A stretch of 64,000 nucleotides of DNA from Pseudocercospora fijiensis CIRAD86 (GCF_000340215.1 NW_006921538.1:558001-622000); one strand, 5' to 3'. Positions 19,660 to 32,600 are shown, counted from the stretch's first letter. Numbers and translations: made by a program. Notes: a model not told the origin generated them from the sequence alone.

Positions 19660-20639
19660 GAAATCCGGGGTAAGTCAAATTTCCCTTCAATCTTTGATTG
19701 TATATTACTTCTGCGAAATTTCTCAGCCAATCATTTCGGTCTTGGCGGACAACTTAGATTTTCGCGGGCGGTGGCCGCGGTGTCTAGATTGGCAGCTGCG
19801 CTGCCAATGAGAGGAAGCTAGTCTTGCGCTACAAGGTCGTCGAGGTGTGCTTTGTGACACTTGCGGCGGCGAATCCGTCGTGATGCGATTACGAATAATG
19901 GCGTGCTGGCATGCGTAAGCTGTAGTCAGCACTCGATTGGGTTGCTGCTCGGTGATTGGTCCCATGTCGTTGGATCTTGACTCGTCTATTTTGTTGCGGT
20001 TTTGCGGACAAGAATGTGTTATGCAAAGCAGTATGAGTTCCACTAGATCAATGGATATCGGCGAGCATCACGGACAAAGGTACTGACATGGTAGGCTGCT
20101 TATCATCAGGATGCAGCATATCGGCAACACGGCGTCGACAATGATCCGCTCCCGGCACTGAATCAGCCCGAGCCAAGACAGCCACTTCTTCGAGACTTCG
20201 ACCTCCCTCTTCCTCTCATGTTGGCGCTTCTTCTTGAAATGCAGCAGTCGCAAAGGCTGTGAGGAACAACTTGTCATAATGGAGCAAGGAACGCATCAGT
20301 ACGGGACCGGTTCCGGTCTTTCGTCGAAAGAGGCCGCCGCAAGCTTGGAGACAAATGGACAAGCAGGTGCGAGCATCCTCGAGTTGCGATATCGTTCAAG
20401 CGTCTGCATGGTCTAGGAGACACGACATCATGCAGCATGGTATGATAAAGAGAGGGCCACCTTCACGCTCTCTGACATCCATGATGCACGTGAAAGCGCG
20501 TGGCAGACGCGTGCCGAACCGTCCAGCAAACTCTATTCTAAGCTTGATATTTCATCTCCCTCGCTGACTTCTCCCTGGTCATGATCTTGAATCGCTTCGA
20601 CCCGAGGTCAACAACGTGAATTCGCCATGGACTTGCAAC
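19660..20639. other. Island of non-RIP DNA upstream of the DUF6604-type gene
   Basis: CA and TG frequencies return to normal at about 19650. I see no convincing gene in the first kilobase; small ORFs on both strands lack features. A perfect 9-bp inverted repeat, ATTGGCAGC-TGC-GCTGCCAAT, lies at 19788-19808 and contains CCAAT on both strands, so it may belong to a promoter. Confidence 0.5.
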
Positions 20640-21430
20640 ATGGTTCTTCCGGACATCCTAGCCTCAAGCTATGGGCGCTATAAAGAAGACACCAATCTGT
20701 TCGCCACTTGGTTAACGAAAGCAGCACAGGCCACAAGATATGAGACCGCGAAAACACAACCAGCGGCTCCAGTGATGACATCGCCGAAATCGAAAGGTCG
20801 TGCTCGTATGCTTGCGAAGAAGGCGGCAACCGAGTCCGGCAAAGTCAATGGAGCTCCCTCACCAAAGGCGACTACGCCCGAACAACCAAGACCAGCGGCT
20901 CGCTACATGGTTGGCACAGTCAAGATCATTCGTCAAGCTGAGGCTGTAGCAGCGTCTACCAAGTACTTCCAGTTGCCAACGCCTATTCTGCAGGCAGTAG
21001 AGCGCGCCATTCCTGCTAGAGAGAGATGTACCAGATATTTCCGGACTGGTACCCAAGCCGCCAAAGATCGTGCCAGTGACGAAAAGCACGATCGCTTTAC
21101 AGAAGTCTTGAGAAAAGCGCGGGGTGTATTGAAAACCGAACCAATTGGGGCCGACTGCTGACAGAGAGTACGAGTCGGCAGGGCAGAATGGGAGTTAATC
21201 CAACGCGGGCAAATCCGCTATTAAAGTGCTACTTTACTTACCGTCGAAGAGCCGCTAGAAATCGTAGATAGCGAAGCGAGTATAATACTAAGGAATATAA
21301 AGCTAATTAAAGGTAGAGCTATAGTCGACGATAGAGAAATCTACGAAGCTATACTTAACTTACTAGAAGAGCTTATATTTATAGTATACTGTTTTTTTCG
21401 AAGACATATACTAAATACAAAGCTACGTTA
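20640..21430 (+). pseudogene. DUF6604-type fungal protein, N-terminal domain intact, rest broken
   Basis: ATG 20640 starts MVLPDILASSYGRYKEDTN followed by LFATWLTKAAQA, the characteristic beginning of fungal proteins with the DUF6604 domain, then a basic linker and ARYMVGTVKIIRQAEAVAAS, LPTPILQAVERAIPARERC and HDRFTEVLRKARGVLK, which also fit the domain order. The ORF ends at TGA 21159-21161 after 173 aa, far short of the many hundreds usual for the family. In the same frame, after a second stop (TAA 21216), LLTVEEPLEIVDSEAS and LLEELIFIVYCFF read on into RIP-mutated DNA to about 21430, suggesting a longer gene whose 3' part was hit by RIP and by the retrotransposon nest 465 bp downstream. 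The N-terminal assignment is firm, the tail tentative. Molecular function of DUF6604 is not known. Confidence 0.65.
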
Positions 21431-21625
21431 TATGGATTTAGCGCGAACCTAGATTTTCTTTTAGGGCTATAACTTTAAAAATTTTAAAAGGAAGCTAGGG
21501 ATTTAGAGATAATTTAGGATATTAATATACTAAGTGCTAGGGATAAGAGGGAATAGGGGAGTAGGTAGTTAAGGGTTGTAAGGGATATAGTTAAGGGGGT
21601 TTTAAGGTAGTAGAGATAGGGTATA
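21431..21625. other. RIP-mutated flank of element A
   Basis: Purine-rich RIP-mutated DNA between the DUF6604-type remnant and the first LTR. It ends in the 5-bp target site GTATA (21621-21625), duplicated at 55660-55664. No gene is seen. Confidence 0.6.
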
Positions 21626-21844
21626 TATAAGGGAATATTCTTTTATACCGCCGAGACCCTTACTAGGCACCTATAAGGTACCCTAGAGGTGCCTCGCTAG
21701 TAACCCCGAGTTACCTAACTCTTAGTACTATAGGATAAGGCGCCTATTCCTACCTCGAGAATCGCTTATTCCTTAGGCGATATCGTTAAATGCTAAGACT
21801 ACTATTTACTCGTATTAATACTCTCTATATACTACTTCCTTATA
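21626..21844 (+). repeat. Element A 5' LTR
   Basis: 219 bp, aligned over its full length with 55441-55659; differences are transitions. Preceded by GTATA. Confidence 0.93.
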
Positions 21845-22020
21845 GAATATCGCCTCCGAATCCTCCTTAGGAGTATAGCCGTACTAAGTACGACCTCTAA
21901 GTAGTAGTACCTATATCGTTAGCACCTACTAGGCCTCTTCGAAGTACCTCTAAGCTACCCGAAAGCACCTCTAACTAGCGTACCTACTCCTAACGTAGTA
22001 CTACCTACTTATTAGTACTA

Positions 22021-23420
22021 TACCTTCTAAAGGAAGCGGTAGGGCCGCCGGCGGAACCGGTATATCGTTATCTAAAGGAAAAGGTCCTAATATTAACCCT
22101 CTAGTAGAAGAATAAGCATTCCCTACTAGACCTAGAGACTAACTTTAAGACGATAACGAAGAAGATAACGATACTACTCCGGACGATACTATAAGTACCT
22201 TAAAGGGACCTCGTAGCTCCCGTATAAGTAGCCGTACGGAATCTAGTCCTAAAGAAGAGGATTAGGACCTAAACCCTTAGGCTAATACCTAGTAGATAGT
22301 AAAGAATAATATTAATCGAGTTTCTCGGCTTATTAATACCCTCGATACCTTATTGCTAGAGGAATTAGAAGGCTAAGCCTTCGACGCTTACGTTTAGAAG
22401 CGTAAAACCCTTATAGATCTCCTTGCCTCCTTTAAAAGCAAGATTGCTATTAAAAGGAAGAGGGTAGAGACCGTCGACGAGATCGCAAGTCCCGCCGGCG
22501 CCTCGTAGGTACCTCTAGGGCCTCTAAGAGACCCCTTAATTAAGCTCTTTAAGAAAGATCCTCCCGAGCTTCTTACTATAAACAACTAAGCTTTTCTTAA
22601 GTAGGCCTAAGTATACGAGGCCCGCTTCTTCTATATAAATTGTACCGATCGAGACGGTACTAGACGCACTCTATAGGCGACTAGTAAGGTTAAACTAGTA
22701 GAGATTACTACTGCCGTTAAACGGCGTATCTAATCGTATATAAATAACTATACTAAGTTTAGATAGTCCGAGTATAAAGAACTTATTAAAGACACTATTA
22801 GGCCTCCGGCTATATAGCGAGCCGAGAATGCTATATCCTACTAGAGTGCTATATACTACGCTAATTAACTAGTAATAAAGTTCTACGCCTATATAAAGAA
22901 AGTCGAAAGCTAAATCGAGTATAGTTTTCCTAAAAATAGATCGTATAAAACTATACGCATCGACTTCTATTATACTAAGCTTCTAAAGGACATCTAAGTA
23001 GAGATTATCCGCATTAATAAGCTAATTTCGTTTTAGACCGTTAATAATCTCTTTAACGAAGTATACCGTATCGAAGACTCGGAGTCTATAAAGAAGAAAG
23101 ATGCCGCTAAGAGTGCTCGCAATTCCGGCGGATCTTCTAAGTAAGTATCTAGTTCTAGAACCGATACCCCTCCTAGTACCTTATAGGTACCTCTAAGGGG
23201 CCCTAGGGATAGAGGTAGCGGTCGGGGTTAGTTTAGAAACCGTAGCCGAGGCTAAGCCTAGGGCGGATTAGTAAACCTAACCTCTAATTCCTCCGCTAGA
23301 GATAGCTAAGCCTCTACCGGTTCGAAAAACACGAAGCCCTAGTCGCTTCCCTTTCCTTACTACGACTAGGGCCTAATACTAGAGGAAGAGAACGACGTAT
23401 TGTCGTCGACGTTAAAGTGC
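22021..23420 (+). pseudogene. Element A gag (RIP-inactivated)
   Basis: Frame reads GISLSKGKGPNINPLVEEQA, then a long helical capsid-like part (RVSRLINTLDTLLLEELEGQ, IKLFKKDPPELL, KFRQSEYKELIKDTIRPP) and an Arg/Gly/Ser-rich end (GRGQFRNRSRGQAQGG), reading RIP stops as Gln or Trp. No intact CCHC knuckle is visible. The following protease is in another frame, overlapping near 23396, so a frameshift or separate translation is implied. Confidence 0.7.
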
Positions 23421-24678
23421 CTTATAAGGGCCTTACGCGTATCCTTAAGGCACTAATCGATTATAGTACCTAAATTAACCTTATCTCTTAGTATATAGCG
23501 AAAGTCCTAGACCTAGTACCGCTAGATCTAGTCCCTCCGAAAGTTACTTTCCTCGATAACAATCGTATAACGATCTATAAGGCTTACTCCCTCTCTCCGA
23601 TAGTAAAGGATAAGACAGGTGCCGAGCGTACTATCTCTTAAACCTTTTAGGCTAGGACCTTTACCGGATACGATATAGTTTTAGGATAGGACTAGCTCGC
23701 CGATACTAATCCTCTTATCTCTTTCTAAAAGGGAACCTTTATCTAGAACCCGATTACCGGAGACCTAAAGGACTACTTTAAGGCGCCTAATAAGCCCCTC
23801 GGAGACTCCTACGAGGTCCTTACGAATAACCCTATCTATCGTATTCTTATAGCAATCGTTAACAGATCGGCTGCCTTATAGCTTAAAGATAGCCGGTATA
23901 TTATTAGACCCGAAACTACTAACGAAGAACTACTAGGTAACAATCCTAACGTCGCTAGTGCTTCGGAGGTACCTCTAGACTACCTCTATACCCCGGTAGT
24001 AGAGGCTCTTATAACCCTCTCCGTCTAAGGAGGAGGTAACCGCGATCCTACTACTATCGATTGCAGTTAATAAGATCGTTAGTAGATTAGGGCACTTATT
24101 ACTTATTCTAGGTTCAAAACCCTTTACGACCCTTACCCTAAATTAACTTCGCTTCCCGGCTCTATCTACTAGTATACTATTATCGCTACTACCGAAGTTT
24201 ATTAAGAAGTACCCGAAGCATTTAAAGACTACGTTAATGTCTTTAATACCGACCTTGCTAGCATTATTCCTTAGCATTCTTAGTACGACTATGCTATCGA
24301 ACTAGAAGTAGGTAAAGTTCCTCTATAACTTCCTATTTATAACCTCTCGTAGGACGAATTAAAGACACTCCGCGAATACATCGATTAGGCTCTAGCTAAA
24401 GGCTAGATCCGGCCTAGCAAGTCCCTATATAGTATACCTATCCTCTTTGTCCTAAAGAAGGATAGCAGTATTCGTCTACATATCGACTATTATAGCCTTA
24501 ATAAGATTACTATTAAGGACCGCTATCCGTTGCTACTTATTAGTAAGCTTCTCGATCGGCTTAGTAAGGCTAAGATCTTCTCTAAATTAGACCTTAAAGA
24601 TGCCTATTATCGTCTTCGTATTCGCGAAGGAGATAAATAGAAGACGGCTTTTAAGACTCGTTATAGACTATTCGAGTA
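23396..24678 (+). pseudogene. Element A pol, first part: protease and start of RT
   Basis: The retropepsin site appears as ALIDYST with INLIS after it; TATAGT is the RIP product of TGTGGT, so the ancestor had Asp-Cys-Gly. RT begins near 24340: LREYIDQALAKG.IRPSKS, PILFVLKKD, LNKITIKDRYPLLLISKLLD and IFSKLDLKDAYYRLRI are the N-terminal RT motifs of Tf-like gypsy elements. The frame stops at RYRLFEY, where element B is inserted, and resumes at 50253. Confidence 0.85.
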
Positions 24679-24866
24679 TACTAGGCATACGGTTATAGTA
24701 CGAAGGTATCGTAACGGTTATACGGTATAAAAGTTAATGCATTCTCTAAGGTACCGCGAGGCAAGCTATCTATATAATAGTCCTACTATTAGTAGTAATA
24801 GCGACCGTAGCGGTCGATAGTAACTACTGCCTACTATCGTATATATAATAGTATTATATCGTAATA
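24679..24866 (-). repeat. Element B 3' LTR
   Basis: 188 bp, nearly identical to 50060-50247. All differences I see are C/T or G/A; this copy carries more TpA than its partner. Confidence 0.93.
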
Positions 24867-24899
24867 GCCTCCCCCTCTATAAAAAAGGTCGGTACTGTC

Positions 24900-27800
24900 T
24901 ATAGTGTCCTAAAACAAAGGTCCTTAGTAGGCCGCACCGTAGGAAGGTTTAAGGCAAAAGAGCGTAATAGCGTCGCATAAAGGCTAAGCCTAAACAGTAT
25001 ACTAGAACGGTAATGCTAGGTATAGAATCGTATCTCTCTAGTAATAACTGCGTCGGTTTTATACTTGCTTATTACGACGGTTACGAAGGGCGTCGCGTAA
25101 GCTAGTCGGTATAGTCTAAACCGCTTTTAGCTACAGCTAAGGCGCGGCGGTCTTTATAGTCTTATTATCGGATAGCGAGGTATTAACTGCGTCCGCTATA
25201 GTAGTAGCGCGGTCTAACTAATCGATAGGAATATTAGGGAAGTCGGTACCTAGCAATAGTAGCGTGTCGGCGTCGCGTATAGTACCGTATAGCTTAAAGT
25301 AGTCGGCTATCTATATATTAAGCTTCGCGATCTTATCCTTAGTAGTATTGCCTTATACGCCGCCGAGCAGCTTAAAAGCGTCCTCGTTAATTAGGTATAG
25401 TATAGGGATTGCCTATTACGGCGCGACGCGTAAGAAATCGTAGTAAAGATAGGTTAGCGATAGCGTAAGCGACTCCTTTAAGACTATAGCGGAAAGACGA
25501 TACTACTAGGCTATCTAGCGCTTAGTTGCTTCGCGGATCTATGCCTTAGCTAGCATCTGTTAAAGCTAGTATACCTCGGTTGCTACTAACTCGGACTAAC
25601 GCATATAGTAGAGAGCTTGTAAGTTAAGCGTACGTATACTAATTACTATCGCATTGTATTAGTATTGTTCGTAGGCGCCTATAGTGTTTTCCTATAAGGC
25701 GGGCAAAAGTAGTAAGCGTATTAGAAGCGATAGGAGCTTGTACTATAGCTACGCAACTGTATTATTAGGCAGTAGTAGCTAAGCCGTAACTAGAGCCTTC
25801 GTAGGCGTAGAGAATAGGTTAGACGGTAGCGGCATCTTCGATAGTAGGCGAGGCGCTAAGAACGGGCTAGCGGTTAGCTTCTAGCGAGTATTTAACTTAG
25901 TCGATAGTAATACGCGCGAGGAGTTTAGCTAAATCGCCTTAGTTAGCGGAGTAACGGCCGGAGGTTGCGGCTTAGCCCGAGTCGCGAGCTTAGGAAGGAA
26001 GATTTTGCTAAAAAGGCGCGCGTTAGTAAGGTCGGTCTCGTCTAGCGAGTAGTCGGGTAACAGTACTAGGAATGCGCCTATAGGATCCTAAGTATAGTCG
26101 ATATTATACTACTAGTAATTCTTATTCGTTACTATCTTATCGTACTTAAAAATAGTATTGCCCTATATAATACGCTTCTAGATACCTAAAGGATCGAAGA
26201 CTAGATCGGTAGAGACCGTCTTCGGCAAATTGTAGAACTATAGCGTTAGCGCAGGCTCTAATCTATTAGGGATAGCGCTGTCCTTAAGCGTCTAGATATA
26301 GGCGATAAAGGTAAATAAGGCGTATACCGGATCGATCTAAGTTAGCTAGCAGACTAGGCTAAAGTCTACTAGGTATTAACGGTTAAGGAGTAGTAGAGGT
26401 ATGCCTTTGCCCTTATTAGCGGCATAGGTACCGTTCTAGTAGCGACCGCTACCTATAAGCTAAGCGTACTATTCCGTACGCGACGTATTAGTAGCCTTCG
26501 TGTCCGTAAGCGCCTTATTAGTATAGAGGGCGGATGTATAGCCCTCGCCGCGAAGCGTATAGGCGTTACGGACTGTAATATACCGCTAGGTATAAGCGAC
26601 GACGTCCTAGGTAATAGCTAGGCGACCTAGGTTGCGATAGTATAGATAGGGCAGACTACTAGAGTTTAGGGAGGACTTATACTACTTATAGAGCTATATA
26701 GCCGACTAGGCACTAAGCTCTATACCGATTAGTAGTAGCTAAACGGTATAGTCCTTAAGCTAGGAGTCTAGTAGAGGTAGGCGCACTATTAAGAGTCGTC
26801 CGGTAGCTACTATTTATAAGAATTAGACTTCGCTATAGGTAGTTAGGTCGATCTTATAATACTTTGTCGCTCCGACGTATTTACTAATAGGTCGCTTGCC
26901 TATCTTTTAGTATTCCTTACCGTAATCGCGGTAGGAGATATCCTTACCGTTCTCGCTACGCTTATATAGGACCGGGTAACCGCCTACTATAATGCTATTG
27001 CGATATTCTTTTAGAACGAAGCAGTAGAACTACTCTTATATAAGGTCGACTGTTTATAGGAAGTATAAGATAGCGCGTACTATAAGACCGACGGCTCTAT
27101 TACGGATTAGAGACAGTACTAGCTAGAATCGTAAGTCGCCGGTATAGATACTTAAGCTAAGGAAGTTCTCGCGTAAGCGGGTAATGTTTGCTAGAAGTCG
27201 GTACTACAACTTCGCGTAGTAGAAAGTAATAGTTAGTAGAAAATTCGTATCGAGGTTAGCTAGGTTAGGGAGCTCCTTTAATTCGCCCGCCGTTATAAGC
27301 GCTACGTACTCGCTAAAGCGTATCGCGTAAATCTCCTACTACGTATCGTAACCGTCCGAGTAGAGGTCGGTCCTAAAGATAGAGTATTTATAGGCGAGAT
27401 CGTTGTTTACGATTTAGAAGAAGTATAGTTACGTAAAGAGTAGGTTTTTAAAATCGGTAACTAGCTTACCTATATACTAATGCAATTCGCGTAGAATCTA
27501 GAAGCGCCGATCGCTAGCTATAAGGTATAGATAATATAGGTAATACTAAAGCCTTACTAAATAGTATTCGACTATTCGCTTATATAGGCGTAGGCGAAAA
27601 AGATTAGGCAGCTAACCGTTAGCGTCCTTAGCGTACGCGTTACGTACGAGCTTCGCGGCCTAGATAAAGCGTGCGTCTCTATTCTTATTACGCTCTATAG
27701 AATTAGCGGCGATTAGCGTATCGACTTTCTTATTATAGTCCTCGTACTCTACGTACTACCGGATTATAGCTTGTTCGGGCGTCTCGTTAGCGCGAAGGAG

Positions 27801-28574
27801 ACGCTTATTAATTAAAGTCTAGCGCGCGCGCTAGCCTCGAAGCCGCTACCGCTCGAACTTAAGTTCTTTAGGGGATAGGACCGGAGGTTCTTTAAAAACC
27901 GACTCGATCGGAGTAGCTAGGAGCTTAGGAGGAGCTAGTGCGAGCGCTTATAGCGAGCTATTACTCAGCGCCTACGTTAGGGAGGCAGGTACCTATAGTA
28001 GCGGTAAATTAGGAAGTATACGCGCTAGCGGAGATAGTAATTCTAGTAAAGCTAGTCGATTTGCGGGTATTGTTAACGGTAGTACCGATTCTAAAGCTAA
28101 AGGCATATTAAGAGGCTACGCGCTAACGGGATCAATCGGGCTGCTTTCCATACCGTTAACCGGGCTACTAGACGCATAGGTAGCGGCGTCTCGGTAAAGA
28201 GCAAAGAAGCCTAGTACGATATCCTATAGCTTCTCGGCCTCTAGAATCTCGACCTATAACGCTTTACCCTTCTAAACAAACTCCTATTTACCTAAATAGT
28301 AGGGCGGAGGGTCGTTCTTATCGATAAAGTAGTCGGCTATAGCCTTATAGAGCGCTCGGCCCGTCTGTCGGCCCTCGCTTAGTAACGCCTTCGCTAGCTC
28401 CGTTAACTATTTCTTCTTCGTAGTAAGCGCCGTAACCGCCTATATAAACAACTTCCTATCGAAAACGTAATCTAAATTAACTACCGCGATAACCGCCGGT
28501 ATGTAATATTTTAGAAAGGAAAACCGTCTAACATTAGAGAGCGGACAGTCTAGATTCGAAAGCACTATCGATAG
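24900..28574 (-). pseudogene. Element B accessory ORF, 3' segment
   Basis: Continues the accessory frame of 40877-42270 on the far side of element C. Reading minus strand from 28574: LSIVLSNLDCPLSNVRRF, YYIPAVIAVVNLDYVFDRKL, LTTKKKQLTELAKALLSEGR, then RQTLINKRLLRANETPEQAI, YVEYEDYNKKVDTLIAANS, LPNLANLDTNFLLTITFYYA and KYVGATKYYKIDLTTYSEV. The text stays protein-like for over 3 kb once TAG/TAA are read as Gln/Trp; the end near 24900-24950 is approximate. I recognise no domain: it is not RT, integrase, RNase H or a known envelope, and the composition is that of a soluble, partly helical protein. Together with the 5' segment it would be about 1650 residues. Its position after pol, in sense, is that of an accessory or env-like gene. 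Confidence 0.6.
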
Positions 28575-28853
28575 TATTAGCTAGTAACCGGCCCTATATC
28601 TATAGGCTAGTTTTGAGCCTATATAAGAGGCCTCCTTCTATAGAGTAGACAGATTACTAACCTCGTATAGCACATTGTTTATATTACACTTCTATAATGC
28701 CTATATTATAGGGCTCTAGTTATTAGCCTAAGCGACAGTCTCGTTATCCTATCTTGCTAAATATAGCTACCTATACTGCTATAGGTTATATTACCCTCGG
28801 TAGCCTATACTATTGCTATAAGTAGTAGTAGTAGTATTAGTTTCCGTCCTTTA
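28575..28853 (+). repeat. Element C 5' LTR
   Basis: 279 bp, same length as the copy at 40598-40876; differences are transitions and this copy is the more RIP-mutated. It ends in a GTAGTAGTAGTAGTATTAG microsatellite-like stretch. Confidence 0.93.
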
Positions 28854-29671
28854 TTAGAGCCGAAGGTAGGGCTATCTCTTTATATCTAACAGGTTCGGGT
28901 ATATTGGAGGTAGTCTCTAGGCACGAATAGCTATAACCGAAGCGAGGGCACGATAAGAGCCTACGATACGGACGATACCGAAGCATCTTAAGGGGCCGTT
29001 ACGACAAGTAGAGAAACCTCTTAACGAGGGCATCGCTTTAACCCCGAAAAGCTACAAACCCTTAGGACTATTACAGCTTAGGGCCTAGTCTATAACTATA
29101 GCTAGCTTCTAAGGACTCGGCTCCGGGTCGAAGACCTATTTAGTACCGCTTGCTCGAGATAAGCTACCGCCCGCCTAAGGAGGAGATAGACTAATTACCT
29201 ATCGGCCTTACTTAGTTTGCTAAGACTATCTATACGATAGCAATTTCTAGATTACAGATCGGATACCTAGACAGTTCCCCTATTAACTAGGTAGATTGTT
29301 TCGGGATTCGCTACCTCGTTCGGATAGTGCTTAGCCTTCTACTAGAAAAAGAAGGTCCCCGCCCCCCTACCTAGCTAAAGGAGATAACAATAGTTAGTAA
29401 AGTAGCTAGTTTCTAGGATCTAGGTATAAATAGAGATTGCAGTTCCTTCCTCTAAGCGGCTTTTGTCTAAATTTACTAAATTAAAGCTCCTAGGGGTGTC
29501 TAGGCGACCCCTAGGAGGCTAAATTCTAATGCTACCTTAGGGGTAATATTAGAAGAAAACAGCCTAGTACACTATTTTCTCGTATAGCAACATCGAGACA
29601 AACCAAACCTATAATATATACTAAAAACACTTTCTTATAGTACTTTATTTTAACTACTTTACAACAATCGA
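28854..29671 (+). other. Element C leader (5' untranslated region)
   Basis: About 820 bp between LTR and gag. It holds a perfect 9-bp inverted repeat, CCTAGGGGT (29489-29497) and ACCCCTAGG (29507-29515), and hairpin copy 1 at 29527-29552. A structured leader is where retroelements carry packaging and dimerisation signals; here that is only an inference. No primer-binding site was recognised after the LTR. Confidence 0.5.
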
Positions 29672-32600
29672 ATAAGCTCTAGCGAAAGCGAGTATTACGA
29701 ATTAGCGGAATCTTCGGAATCTAATAACCTACCGGACCCTATTAACGAAGAAATCAGGCGACGACTAGTTGTTATAAGCGCCGTCGACCTAGGGGCTATC
29801 GAGCCTTCTACGCCCGAGGCCCTCTATAATGTCGTTATAAAGATAATTTAAGGGCAAACTGACCTTCTCCGTTAGAATAGGCGTCGCCCGCTAGAGCTAG
29901 GAAGCAGTAGGAACCCTTTATTCGAAGGGTAGAACGCTACGGCGCACGTAGAACGCTTTAAGGACAACTTAGCCGAGTACGGACTCGAAGAGGAGTCGGA
30001 CTAGTATAAGGTCTAGTCCCTTACGAGGACTACTATTACTAAGCTTTACCGAACCCTTAGAACCCTAGTTAGCTACCTAGAAAAGGACGACAAGTCTAAT
30101 ACCGACTAGGAGGTCTTTAAGCAGGCCTTTATAAGGGAGTATCGGGATCGCGATAGCCGTCGTATTAAAGGCAGTCGTACGTAGCTTAAGAACCTCTATA
30201 TAGAGAGGCGTACCGAAGATAACGACCTAAAGGAGTATGTCCGCGAGTTTGTTAAGTTAGCGGACGGTATTAACTAGTAGGACCTCGAGAATTCTTAGAG
30301 AACGAGGCTACTTCTTAAAGGGTTACCGTAGTCTACGGCTAAGCGTATCTTCCGTCGCTACAAGCTTAGCGAAGCTAATCCCGAGATCTTTAGGAAGTAT
30401 AAAGAGGTTCTAGAGGCTATTAAGGACGATATTAATAGCTCCGCCGATACGAAGAAGTTTATTTACGGCGAGGACCGGAATAACCTAGCTTAGGTAAAGA
30501 GCGACGCCTTAGGAAGCAGAGGACCTAAGTTCCTTCCTAAGTCGTAGAGCGGTCCTAAGACCGTAACTCTAACTATTACTAAGCACTCTTAGGACGTTGC
30601 GGACTTAGCTAAATCCCTAGCCTAGCTTAACCTTAATACGAAAGTACTATAGCGAGTTAGGGAGGTTATTAATGCTAGCATACTAAGGGATATACTACTA
30701 GTCTACTAGGTTTCCGATCCTAACTACCCTAAGGCCCCTTTAGTTAACGTCTATACTATACGGAAGATCTATTCTAACTTAGATAGCAAATACTAGATAT
30801 ACGGCGGTTTCAAATATGTTTAATTAGACTGCCCTATCTAGAAAGAGCTTCTTAAGAGGAAGCTCGTTATATAAGTAAATAGTCGGTTCTACTATACCGA
30901 TACCGGCGATAAGATTGACTTCGAGTAGGATCGTAGAGCCCCGAAGCTGCCTTAACTTAGGAGTCTTCTAGAGAAGAAGTATAGTAGCAAGATCGAGTTT
31001 AGGGATACTAGGAATAGTACCCTCGCCGCTATTACTAAACGAGAAACTTAGAAGGTTAGGGCAAAACAGGTTAAGGAGCGGAGTAGTAACGGTACTACTA
31101 AGCCTATTAAAGTCAACTTTGTATCTTAGGACCCGGACGCAGTTACTAATGTTTACGCGGTTACTAAGAACAGTATAGATGTCTACGCTACTATAAGGTC
31201 TCAAACTTAGTCGTCTCAAACCTAGTCCTAGAGTAAGGGTAAGAGCCCGTAGAACCCTACCCGCCCTAGTGCGGCAGCCCCTACTAGGATACTTAAGAAG
31301 CAGGCAGCTAACAAGGCTAAGAAACAGCGAGAATTAGTTACTAAGACTAAGACACTCTAGATAGCCGAAGACCGTACAACCCGAGCTAGTATAGCTACTC
31401 CGGAGGTCCTAGAGACTCTAGATATCGATATAGAGGATAATACTACCGACCTTAGTAGTACCCTAGGCCTAGCTAACCCGCCGGCCTATAAACGAAAGTT
31501 AGCCGACCTAAAGAGCTTTCGCTTTAATAGGTATATAAAGAAGTATAGTGCCGGGCCTACTAACTCTTACGACACAAAGGCAAATACTCTCTTCTAGGCT
31601 TTATAGTTCCTAGACCTTAAGTCTAACGTATCTATAGGAGAGCTTCTAGTATACGGTTTACCTACTAACCTGTTCTAGAGCCGGATTCCTAACGATGCTA
31701 CCTTTATAAAAGACCTTATAGCCCTCCGACGTAAATAGGGGCAAGAGGACTATATCGACGTCTCTTCCCTATAGTTCCTTCCTAAATTTTTAGGGGCCTA
31801 GGAGTTAGCAGAAGGCGAATTAGTAACCTACGAGAGCTAGGAGACTATCGATAATACTAACGAAGAGGGGATTAAGGAGATAGGCTAAGGGGATAATAAT
31901 AATACCGACCCTACTTCGGTTTTAGTTTCTATTAAGGCTGTCCGATTTACTAGCTAATAAATCGGTCGAGCAGGACCTCCTCGACCTAAGGAACTTTACT
32001 CTATCCCTAATAATATAGACCTTTCCGCAGTTACCCGTTCCTTTACCGTCGTTCCCGCTATCTACATTTAAGTTACTATCGGAAGCTATAGTTAGCAGTT
32101 GCTAGCAATGCTTAATAATAGTTTAGAGTTACTTATTATAAGTAAGCGCTAGGCCAAACAGCTCCGACTGCTAATAAACAGAGATATTTCCCTTAGTATA
32201 TAGAGAGTAAATAGGGAGGTTGCGCTAGTAGGTACCTACTATAATGTTATAGTAGACGCTTTCGGTATATACTTTTCCTTTACCTTCTAGATTGCCGCTA
32301 ACCCGAACACGCTAATTATTCTAGGTCGTCTATAGTCTCGCATAACCCGGGGTATCTAGCGTAACTACGACGATAGCTCCTAGGAAGGAACTATCGCTAA
32401 CTAGAAGGGTAACCGAGTCGTGTTTACTAGTTATATCGGAAACACTAGCTACAAGTCCTACGAGGATATCCTTGCTACTTCTAAGCGCTCTTCGGGAAAC
32501 GCTATAGCGCGGTTACAAGACCGGCAATCTACGCTACAAGTTAGTACAGCTTAAATAGGTTATATCTAGAGGTGCGCCGCTCCGTACGTTAAGGTAAGTT

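Noticed and set aside
20068..20829. Small ORFs on both strands upstream of and overlapping the DUF6604-type gene
   Set aside because: No start context, domain or composition to support them.
24867..28574. Initial idea that this block is a Ty1/copia pol
   Set aside because: No copia integrase, RT or RNase H motif could be found on either strand; the minus strand gives one long unknown frame that belongs to element B.
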